Assembly: GCA_013151705.1 (NCBI GenBank) | Contig: JAADHT010000125.1 | Coordinates: 1-5,002, forward strand | Length of the DNA stretch: 5,002 bases | Direction of reading: 5' to 3' | Source of the DNA: Kiritimatiellota bacterium | GTDB lineage: Bacteria > Verrucomicrobiota > Lentisphaeria > Victivallales > JAADHT01 | Shown here: one piece after another, positions 1-4,450 of the stretch | Layout: each line of letters opens with the position of its first letter | How positions within the stretch are numbered: position 1 is the stretch's first letter | Notes under the pieces: model-generated | Seen by the model: only the letters and a program-made list of their open reading frames with translations | Database searches by the model: none | What the model was told of the DNA's origin: nothing | Translations under genes and position numbers: made by a program

Positions 1-210
1 GTTCCGCGGGACGTTTCAGTGGTGGGGGTGGACGATTCTCCGACGGCCTCCCTCCCGGCGTATGATTTGACGACCATAGCTCCGCGCAAGCGGGAGATTG
101 GGAGATTGGCTCTGGAGCTGATTTTCAACGAACTTGCCGGCGAGACCGTGGAATCCCGACTGCTCCCTCCCTATTTGATCGCAAGGGGCTCAACGGCGCC
201 GCCGCGGTAA
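1..210 (+). CDS. LacI/GalR-type transcriptional regulator, C-terminal part (partial)
   Basis: Reading frame 1 is open from the first base to a TAA at 208-210 and gives 69 residues, so the DNA-binding end lies left of the window. The residues fit the end of the periplasmic-binding-protein-like sensor domain of LacI/GalR regulators: VSVVGVDDS near the start (family pattern DvsvvGfDd), then DLTTI, then REIGRLALELI, and finally LPPYLIARGST close to the C-terminus. In this family the domain binds a sugar or related effector and changes operator affinity. The two oxidoreductase genes downstream on the same strand are the natural targets, and operator-like palindromes precede both. The headpiece is not visible, so a GntR-type helix-turn-helix fused to a LacI sensor (AraR type) is also possible. 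The family call is firm; effector and targets are inferred. Confidence 0.88.
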   Translation, partial: VPRDVSVVGVDDSPTASLPAYDLTTIAPRKREIGRLALELIFNELAGETVESRLLPPYLIARGSTAPPR

Positions 211-351
211 AGGGAGATGTCTGATGTTCGGCCAACTCGGAAAAGCTTGTGGGATTGGAATGGGGTGACTATCCCTCCGCCTTTGAGACTTTTGTGTTTT
301 TTAGAGACCAATAAAAAAAGAGGATAGCCTTGAAGAAACTCAAGAAATATA

Positions 352-365
352 TTAAAACGTTTTAA
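352..365. promoter_or_regulatory. Candidate LacI-family operator, perfect 14-bp palindrome
   Basis: TTAAAACGTTTTAA is a perfect palindrome centred on CG, 15 bases before the ATG at 381. LacI-family operators commonly have a central CG flanked by A on the left and T on the right (PurR, CcpA and similar sites). The site overlaps the end of a TATATT -10 candidate and would cover the transcription start, a classic repressor position. The presumed regulator is the one ending at base 210. A related site lies at 1408-1421. Confidence 0.6.
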
Positions 366-374
366 AAAGGAGAG
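364..374 (+). promoter_or_regulatory. Ribosome binding site of the first oxidoreductase gene
   Basis: AAAAAGGAGAG contains the Shine-Dalgarno core AGGAG at 368-372, eight bases before the ATG at 381. It fixes the start codon. Its first two bases overlap the palindrome at 352-365. Confidence 0.85.
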
Positions 375-380
375 TGCGCA

Positions 381-1328
381 ATGTCCAAGGAGATCAGAGC
401 TGGAATCGTGGGATGCGGGGGAATCGCGAACAGCCACGTGAAGGGGTATCTTGAAAACGAAGCCGTGATAGCCGGCGTTTTTGATGTGAATTCGGAATCG
501 TCGTCGGCGCTCGCGGGTGAAACTGGAGCGGAGGTGTTCGAATCCTTTGAAAGCATGTTGAAATCCGGAAAAATTGACGTGATAAGCGTCTGTACGCCGC
601 CTGTCGCGCATGAGGGGGTAGCCGTTGCGGCGTTGACAAGCGGAATATCCGTTCTTCTGGAGAAGCCCATGGCGAATGATATCGAGTCCGGGCGCGCGAT
701 AGTCGCGGCCGCCGCGGAATCGGATGCTGTTCTGATGCCCGCGTTCAGGCATCGTTTTCTTCCGGCTCTGCAACGGATGAAAACATTGGTCGATGAGGGA
801 TTCATAGGGGCGCCGGTGCTGTTTCAAAACGTTTTCTGCGGACCGGCGTTTGGAATGAAAGACAAATGGTTCACCAAGAAGGCGATAGCCGGCGGCGGAT
901 GCGTGCTCGACACCAGCAGTCATTCAGTGGATCTCTTCAGGTTTCTGTTCGGGGAGGTGGTCGAGCAGAAATCGGTTACCCATGCGCACTTCGAGGGCAC
1001 TGACGTGGAGGATGCCGGGATAATCACGGTGAAAGCCGAAAACGGAGCGGTGGGAACGATGAGTTCCACTTTCGTGGCGGGCGACGGCATCGCGTTCGTC
1101 GATGCGATGGGACAGGACGGACGAGTGGTGTACGATTATCTGAACCCCACGGAATTGAGGTTGAGAAAACGCGGAGAGGAATGGAAGACGGAGAGCGTTG
1201 AAACCGGAAACGGCGGATTCGCCGCCGAGATAAAGTTGTTTCTCGACGCGGTTGCGAAAGGAACCGAGCCCGCGGTTACCGCGAATGACGCTGTGAGATG
1301 CTTGGAGGTGATCATAAACGCTTATTAA
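381..1328 (+). CDS. Gfo/Idh/MocA family NAD(P)-dependent oxidoreductase
   Basis: The 315-residue product is probably a soluble cytoplasmic dehydrogenase acting on a sugar, sugar acid, inositol or glycoside. The N-terminal Rossmann fold shows GIVGCGGIA (GxGxxA at residues 11-16), with Asp35 near the end of the second strand, which suggests preference for NAD over NADP. CTPPVAHE (71-78) and the EKP motif (94-96, with the family's catalytic Lys95) follow. The C-terminal domain carries GGGCVLDTSSHSVD (171-184), the family pattern GGGxxxDxxxHxxD with Asp177 and His181. The start is set by a strong Shine-Dalgarno. The end is odd: it stops at VIINAY, where relatives usually continue with a short tail. 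Skipping the T at 1326 would extend it as AYKSEGGR to a TAA at 1345-1347. Family is certain; substrate unknown. The LacI-type neighbour and a second Gfo/Idh-like gene point to carbohydrate catabolism. Confidence 0.93.
   Translation: MSKEIRAGIVGCGGIANSHVKGYLENEAVIAGVFDVNSESSSALAGETGAEVFESFESMLKSGKIDVISVCTPPVAHEGVAVAALTSGISVLLEKPMANDIESGRAIVAAAAESDAVLMPAFRHRFLPALQRMKTLVDEGFIGAPVLFQNVFCGPAFGMKDKWFTKKAIAGGGCVLDTSSHSVDLFRFLFGEVVEQKSVTHAHFEGTDVEDAGIITVKAENGAVGTMSSTFVAGDGIAFVDAMGQDGRVVYDYLNPTELRLRKRGEEWKTESVETGNGGFAAEIKLFLDAVAKGTEPAVTANDAVRCLEVIINAY
826..835. promoter_or_regulatory. Intragenic copy of the operator core AAAACGTTTT
   Basis: AAAACGTTTT inside the first oxidoreductase gene repeats the central ten bases of the palindrome at 352-365. 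It encodes part of Phe-Gln-Asn-Val-Phe, so it may be chance. Intragenic auxiliary operators are known for LacI-type repressors, but nothing else here supports a function. Confidence 0.25.
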
Positions 1329-1407
1329 ATCAGAGGGCGGACGGTAAGTCGCTCCTTTCAGGGCGACATTCCGGGATGACGAGGTGGAACACTCGTCCTA
1401 CTTTGGA

Positions 1408-1421
1408 GCAAAACGTTCTAA
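1408..1421. promoter_or_regulatory. Candidate second LacI-family operator (imperfect)
   Basis: GCAAAACGTTCTAA matches the palindrome at 352-365 in 11 of 14 positions and keeps the AAAACGTT core. It lies 44 bases before the ATG at 1466 and overlaps a -10-like TCTAAT at 1417-1422. It is a plausible weaker site for the same regulator; no other site in this gap resembles it. Confidence 0.45.
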
Positions 1422-1454
1422 TACAAACGAGCCGGATTGCTCTAGTCACAACAT

Positions 1455-1459
1455 AGGAG
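1455..1459 (+). promoter_or_regulatory. Ribosome binding site of the second oxidoreductase gene
   Basis: AGGAG ends six bases before the ATG at 1466 and supports that start codon. Confidence 0.75.
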
Positions 1460-1465
1460 TTTATT

Positions 1466-2332
1466 ATGAGGAAAATAGGATTCATCGATTTGTTCATCGA
1501 CGAGGAGTGGCACGCCAACAACTATCCGAAATGGATACGCGAATCGCCCCGAAAGAACGATTTCGAGTTGACCTACGCATGGGAGGAACGGACGAACGAG
1601 GGCGGCACACCGTTGGCGGAATGGTGCGCCGAATTCGGAGCTGAGCCGACCGAAAGCATAGAGGAGCTTGTCGATAAATCGGACGCGGTAATAGTCTTGG
1701 CTCCCAGCAATCCGGAGGTTCATCAAAGACTGGCGGAAATTCCGCTCGCCAGCGGTAAGCCCGTTTACATCGATAAACCTTTCGCGCCGTCCGCGAAAAT
1801 CGCGGAGGAGATGTTCGAAAGGGCTGAAAAACACGGAACTCCGATGTTTTCATCTTCGGCTTTGCGTTTTTCACCGTCGTTGCGCGAGGCGATGAAGGAG
1901 GCGTCAGCGGAAGGTTCCGCGAGTTTCGCGGAGACCGCGGGAGGAGGGACTTCGTTCGAAGAGTACGCCATTCATCAGATCGAAATGCTGGTGATGTGCG
2001 TCGGCATCGGAGCCGAGAAAGTGATGCAGTGTGGAAGCAATGATGTGAACCATATGGTGATTGGATATTCCGACGGCCGTTCGGCGGCGATGACGCTTAT
2101 GCCCGGACACGGGTTTCAAGCGGCTTTCGCAAGCGGTGATTCGGGGGTGTCCCTGGACTCGATGGGGGATTTCTTCCCCGGGTTGATAGACGCGGTGTTG
2201 ACGTTCTTCGCGGACGGCGAAAGGCCCATCCCGAAGGAGGAAACCATAGAGATCGCCCGTATTCTGGAGATCGGAATTAAGGCGTTGAACCGCCGCGGAG
2301 AATGGTTGACGATCACAACTACGAAGTGGTGA
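1466..2332 (+). CDS. Divergent Gfo/Idh/MocA-like oxidoreductase, short form
   Basis: The 288-residue product looks like a short, divergent Gfo/Idh/MocA protein. The glycine-rich GxGxxG loop is absent. The N-terminus instead reads KIGFIDLFIDEEWHANNYP (3-21), which I take to mark a distinct subgroup. SDAVIVLAPSNPEVH (72-86) and YIDKPFAPS (101-109) match the family's usual strand-turn and EKP motif, with Lys104 as the equivalent of the catalytic lysine. The second domain is reduced. YAIHQIE (167-173) is the likely counterpart of the DxxxHxxD helix, keeping His170. It may bind NAD atypically, or act as a partner of the first oxidoreductase. Its start is supported by AGGAG, and the C-terminus looks complete. 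It is probably in the same pathway as the gene at 381-1328. Family membership is likely; catalytic activity is uncertain. Confidence 0.8.
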   Translation: MRKIGFIDLFIDEEWHANNYPKWIRESPRKNDFELTYAWEERTNEGGTPLAEWCAEFGAEPTESIEELVDKSDAVIVLAPSNPEVHQRLAEIPLASGKPVYIDKPFAPSAKIAEEMFERAEKHGTPMFSSSALRFSPSLREAMKEASAEGSASFAETAGGGTSFEEYAIHQIEMLVMCVGIGAEKVMQCGSNDVNHMVIGYSDGRSAAMTLMPGHGFQAAFASGDSGVSLDSMGDFFPGLIDAVLTFFADGERPIPKEETIEIARILEIGIKALNRRGEWLTITTTKW

Positions 2333-2347
2333 AAAGGGTGGACGCCG

Positions 2348-2375
2348 TCAGCCACGGCTGATCCGCCGAGGCGGA
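2348..2375. repeat. Two adjacent 14-base palindromes
   Basis: TCAGCC-AC-GGCTGA at 2348-2361 is followed without a gap by TCCGCC-GA-GGCGGA at 2362-2375. Each has six-base arms around a two-base centre. The GGCGGA arm (2370-2375) can also pair with TCCGCC at 2395-2400, giving two mutually exclusive stem-loops. Confidence 0.6.
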
Positions 2376-2418
2376 AAATCTAAAATCCGACTTGTCCGCC
2401 GAAGCACCGTCAGGGCGT

Positions 2419-2433
2419 AGTAGGAAACCTACT
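2419..2433. repeat. Short perfect stem-loop
   Basis: AGTAGG and CCTACT form a six-base stem around an AAA loop. No run of T follows on either strand, so it is not a standard terminator. Confidence 0.5.
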
Positions 2434-2486
2434 CGAGCGAGGCGACGGGACCGCAAAGCAGGATAAACCCGAAACTCGAATAGCCT

Positions 2487-3131
2487 CTATTTGGGGAGCT
2501 CCAACAGGTCGGGCCGCATGTCGTTGACCATATCCATCGTTATCCGGTGGTACAAGTCCATAGTGACCCTCGACCAGAAAATATTCTCTATCATTGGCAG
2601 AATGGGATTGGGTATCCAGAAAATCATTCCGCCGAACTCGTTGGACATGCTCCATCCGGTCGCGGTGTACAATGGCAAGCCGTTCCGCGTGTCGTACACG
2701 GTCACCTGAAGCTCTATGTAGTTGTAGGCGTAGAGGAGAAGGAACGATTGCTCTTGATTGATGACTTTCCCGATGACAACAGCATCGGTTTTTTGTTCCC
2801 TGGCCACTTTCATAGCGTCGTCGAAATTGTACGGGACCGACGCGAGCTTGTCCGTCTCGTCCATTCTGGCGCAGATGCCGACAAAGGAAAAGGACTCGAA
2901 AACCGCTCTGCGGGCTCTTATCCCGGCGTTTTTGTCCCAAGAAATGTTCATAAACGGATAAACGGTAAACGATTTTGGATACTCTTTCGTGATCCCGTCG
3001 TTTTTAGAGGACGTCGGGAGATAGGTGTGCTCGTAGGGGTAGGAGATTCTTCTGGCCGTTCCACATCCGGTCAGCAACACCGCGGTCAACGCCACGAAAA
3101 AAGTTTTTTGAAAACACATCCGGTATTTCAT
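2487..3131 (-). CDS. Lipoprotein with CsgG/LpoB-like domain
   Basis: The 214-residue product starts with a lipoprotein signal peptide: positively charged MKYRMCFQK, a hydrophobic stretch FFVALTAVLL, and the lipobox LTGC with Cys23 as the lipidated residue. Gly follows the Cys, not the inner-membrane Asp signal known from E. coli, so the outer membrane is the likely site. The mature part has FTVYPFMN (55-62), then DDAMKVAREQKTDAVVIGKV (104-123) and VTVYDTRNG (143-151). This order resembles the small alpha/beta fold of CsgG, GNA1162 and LpoB-type lipoproteins. A hydrophobic region, GGMIFWIPNPILPMIENIFW, lies near the C-terminus. The ATG at 3131 is preferred over an in-frame GTG at 3149, because that GTG lies just behind the -10 element, upstream of the predicted transcript start. 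Function is unknown. It is transcribed separately from the operon to its right. Confidence 0.82.
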   Translation of the reverse strand: MKYRMCFQKTFFVALTAVLLTGCGTARRISYPYEHTYLPTSSKNDGITKEYPKSFTVYPFMNISWDKNAGIRARRAVFESFSFVGICARMDETDKLASVPYNFDDAMKVAREQKTDAVVIGKVINQEQSFLLLYAYNYIELQVTVYDTRNGLPLYTATGWSMSNEFGGMIFWIPNPILPMIENIFWSRVTMDLYHRITMDMVNDMRPDLLELPK

Positions 3132-3140
3132 AATCCTCAC

Positions 3141-3168
3141 ACTATACACTTGGCATCGTTATTGTCAA
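3141..3168 (-). promoter_or_regulatory. Near-consensus sigma70-type promoter of the lipoprotein gene
   Basis: On the minus strand TTGACA (3168-3163) and TATAGT (3146-3141) are separated by 16 bases: a perfect -35 and a -10 with one mismatch. Counting from the -10 places transcription start near 3134, about three bases before the ATG at 3131. The mRNA would then be essentially leaderless. GAGG at 3138-3135 is too close to the ATG to be a normal Shine-Dalgarno. Confidence 0.7.
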
Positions 3169-3272
3169 ACTTCGAAATTGAATATTACCAAGACAAGACA
3201 GTCTCGTTGACGAGTTTGATTTATGACGAAATTTCACAGAGAGTTCTTTGAAATTAATGTGGACGGAGCGGA

Positions 3273-3319
3273 GAAAAGCCTTCTCCCACCCAGAGAAGCG
3301 ATGGTGAGAAAGGCTTTTC
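3273..3319 (-). terminator. Intrinsic terminator after the protease gene, possibly bidirectional
   Basis: GAAAAGCCTTCTC (3273-3285) and GAGAAAGGCTTTTC (3306-3319) form a 13-bp stem with one bulge, extended by ACC/GGT around a roughly 12-base loop. On the minus strand it begins 10 bases after the TGA at 3332-3330 and ends in CTTTTC. A-rich and T-rich edges on both strands suit a bidirectional terminator. It separates the protease operon from the lipoprotein promoter. Confidence 0.7.
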
Positions 3320-3329
3320 ACCTTGAAAA

Positions 3330-3962
3330 TCAGTCGAAAAAGGTTCTTAATGACGCTGCGCAGAAGGCCATCAGCGCGGCTTGGATTACGGTCAGATCCC
3401 ATAGTCCTCCGTGTTCGCCAGCGGAGCGGGGGAGGACTTTTGCGATCTGATTCTGCAGCGTCACGCGCGCCGCGTAGCAGCAGAACATCGCGAACGCGAA
3501 GAAGTTCATTCCGCAAATCGCCACGCCCAGCATCACCGCCGCTATGAAAGCCAGCTCCTTTTTCCGGTAGGCGTTCGCTAGTCTCGCGCCGTCAAGCAGC
3601 CAGAAAGGCGTCAGATTCATGAAATTTATCAGGATGTTCAATTTCGCCATATCCGAAACGAACTTCGGTAGCTCCAGCCAGATTCCCAGAACCGCGACGA
3701 ACAAGCCTGCGACGATTCCGCTCGCCGGACCGCCAAGGGAGATGACCGCGTTTTTCCGGGGACTCTCCAACACCCCTTTACCATGTAGGACGAAGGCCCC
3801 CACGAAAGGCACGAAAAACGGCCAAGCGAACCGAACTCCGTAGTATTGCACGGCCAGCAGATGCCCCATTTCGTGCAGATATATCATCACCCCTAGAACC
3901 AACGCCTCGCGCCATCCCAAAAGCAGGGAGAACGAAGCGATCCAGACGGCGAGCGAAATCAA
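3330..3962 (-). CDS. Site-2 protease (M50) domain, C-terminal part of a split gene
   Basis: The 210-residue stretch is an intramembrane metalloprotease domain of the M50 family. HEMGH at residues 30-34 supplies two zinc ligands and the catalytic Glu31. GGPASG (77-82) is the usual membrane re-entry motif. NLTPFWLLDGAR (116-127) gives the third ligand, Asp124. Hydrophobic segments lie around 2-38, 72-96, 104-120 and 137-165. The only available start is TTG at 3962 with no good Shine-Dalgarno, and it falls just before the first hydrophobic segment. The same frame is open upstream and encodes LAVVILWNATLALLTGLS followed by RKRT, which fits the hydrophobic lead-in expected in zinc-ribbon/M50 fusion proteins. 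I therefore read it as the second half of the gene starting at 4450. All catalytic residues are intact. Confidence 0.85.
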   Translation of the reverse strand: MISLAVWIASFSLLLGWREALVLGVMIYLHEMGHLLAVQYYGVRFAWPFFVPFVGAFVLHGKGVLESPRKNAVISLGGPASGIVAGLFVAVLGIWLELPKFVSDMAKLNILINFMNLTPFWLLDGARLANAYRKKELAFIAAVMLGVAICGMNFFAFAMFCCYAARVTLQNQIAKVLPRSAGEHGGLWDLTVIQAALMAFCAASLRTFFD

Positions 3963-3985
3963 CGTGCGTTTGCGCGAAAGCCCCG

Positions 3986-4450
3986 TCAGCAGCGCGAGAG
4001 TGGCGTTCCAAAGTATGACGACGGCAAGGCAAGCGCGAGTTTCGCGGTAACTCCGTGGAACGCTTTTTTCAGGATGGAATCATTTTCGGCGAAAACAGCG
4101 AAAGTTCTCTCGAGTTTCCGCTCGACCTCGGTGAACGACGCCTGGCTGAATCGCGCGTCATCCGATGACTCAAGTTTCGACTCGTCGGGCAGGACGGGTT
4201 GGTTGTTGAAAAGGTGGACCGCCTTCTTCAGACGCGTCTTGAACTGGAAGTGTTGTTTGGAGTTTTCCGGCACAAGGTTCAGGCATTCCTCGAGGAGCTT
4301 CACGCACCGGGCCCAGTTTTTTGCGATTTCCGCGGTTTTATACGTTTGAAAAAGGGCTTTCAACTCGTCTCGGTGGAGCAATGCGCCGCATTCCGCGCAC
4401 GCCAGAGTCGAATCGTCAGTCGATCGCCCGCATTCCGGACATTCAATCAT
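3986..4450 (-). CDS. Zinc-ribbon protein, N-terminal part of a split protease gene
   Basis: The 154-residue frame starts with a zinc ribbon, CPEC (4-7) and CAEC (18-21), a four-cysteine CxxC-x10-CxxC site. Residues from about 27 to 80 form a helical, TPR-like pair (TYKTAEIAKNWARCVKLLEE and following). A Ser/Asp-rich linker and a helix VERKLERTFAVFAENDSILK follow. The final residues PSSYFGTPLSRC look like out-of-frame read-through after a small duplication. The ATG overlaps the stop of the upstream membrane-protein gene by four bases (ATGA), so the two are translationally coupled. Zinc ribbons and TPR-like repeats are usual protein-binding modules and could recruit a partner or substrate to the M50 domain. 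Specific partners are unknown. Confidence 0.75.
   Translation of the reverse strand: MIECPECGRSTDDSTLACAECGALLHRDELKALFQTYKTAEIAKNWARCVKLLEECLNLVPENSKQHFQFKTRLKKAVHLFNNQPVLPDESKLESSDDARFSQASFTEVERKLERTFAVFAENDSILKKAFHGVTAKLALALPSSYFGTPLSRC
4023..4032 (-). repeat. 5-base tandem duplication causing a frameshift
   Basis: On the plus strand the sequence is GGCAA GGCAA, that is TTGCC twice on the coding strand. Removing one unit merges the zinc-ribbon and protease frames exactly. Unit length five is not a multiple of three, so each gain or loss switches the frame. Confidence 0.75.

Larger units (their letters stand above)
211..380 (+). other. Intergenic region between regulator and first oxidoreductase gene
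   Basis: No gene is seen in these 170 bases. The right half is much richer in A+T than its surroundings. It holds an AT-only inverted repeat (TTTTTTA at 297-303 and TAAAAAA at 312-318), a weak 5-bp inverted repeat (CTTGA 329-333, TCAAG 340-344), a possible -10 element TATATT at 348-353, the CG-centred palindrome at 352-365 and a strong ribosome binding site. No convincing -35 sits 16-18 bases before TATATT. TTGAAG at 330-335 would pair only with a poor -10 (TAAAAC, 353-358). No stem-loop with a U-run that would end the regulator transcript is convincing. Confidence 0.6.
1329..1465 (+). other. Intergenic region between the two oxidoreductase genes
   Basis: This 137-base gap contains no gene. 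A stem-loop at 1348-1367 has GTCGC paired with GCGAC, continued by a G-U and a C-G pair, with a six-base loop. A second stem-loop at 1378-1397 pairs GACGA with TCGTC and GTG with CAC around a GAA loop, with one bulged G. Neither is followed by a U-run, so they are not typical terminators, though they may slow or stabilise the upstream message. Further on lie a -10-like TCTAAT (1417-1422), the operator-like site at 1408-1421 and the ribosome binding site. No good -35 was found. The second gene could be read through from the first or have its own regulated promoter. Confidence 0.5.
2333..2486. other. Convergent intergenic region rich in palindromes
   Basis: No gene is seen in the 154 bases between the stop of the rightward oxidoreductase gene and the stop of the leftward lipoprotein gene. 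It contains two abutting palindromes (2348-2375), a third copy of TCCGCC (2395-2400) able to compete for the same partner strand, a repeated AAAATC (2375-2380 and 2382-2387), and a perfect stem-loop at 2419-2433. None is followed by a clear U-run on either strand, so neither gene has a canonical intrinsic terminator here. The region may be a dispersed palindromic repeat or a structured transcript end. Confidence 0.5.
3330..4450 (-). pseudogene. Frameshifted zinc-ribbon/site-2 protease gene (reconstructed)
   Basis: The zinc-ribbon frame (stop at 3986) and the M50 frame (3330-3962) join if one copy of a 5-base tandem duplication is removed: TTGCC TTGCC on the minus strand, 4032-4023. The junction then reads AKLALAVVILWNATLALL with no stop, and the total becomes 371 residues. 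The order zinc ribbon, one helical repeat pair, hydrophobic lead-in, M50 domain is, as far as I recall, a known arrangement in bacterial site-2 protease family proteins. The split may be a true slippage mutation, a reversible on/off state or an assembly error. Translational coupling of two separate proteins is less likely, because the second half has no proper start. The lesion is seen directly; its biological reality is not shown. Confidence 0.72.

Noticed and set aside
251..302. Terminator for the regulator gene ending in the T-run at 297-302
   Set aside because: The only upstream pairing (GGGAT 251-255 with ATCCC 271-275) is short and lies more than 20 bases from the T-run.
171..923. Long minus-strand open frame (250 aa) opposite the first oxidoreductase gene
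   Set aside because: It lies antisense to a clear Gfo/Idh/MocA gene, has no recognisable motif, and its Arg/His/Ser-rich composition is typical of a shadow frame.
1348..1397. Two stem-loops after the first oxidoreductase gene as intrinsic terminators
   Set aside because: Neither is followed by a T-run, so they are recorded only as structures in the intergenic region.
3132..3149. GTG at 3149 as the lipoprotein start
   Set aside because: It lies between the -35 and -10 of the promoter, upstream of the predicted transcript start, and has no Shine-Dalgarno.
2547..3251. Plus-strand open frame (234 aa) opposite the lipoprotein gene
   Set aside because: It is longer than the lipoprotein but lacks domain features. 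The minus-strand frame has a signal peptide, a lipobox and a near-consensus promoter.
3778..4032. Third minus-strand frame (84 aa) across the protease junction
   Set aside because: It is Arg/Ala-rich with no motif. The zinc-ribbon and M50 frames explain the DNA completely.
4040..4080. Programmed -1 frameshift at the A6 run in CTG AAA AAA GCG
   Set aside because: The A run is in the wrong phase for an A AAA AAG slippery heptamer. Shifting there would also insert an unlikely VPRSYRETRAC stretch, whereas the 5-base duplication explains the split exactly.
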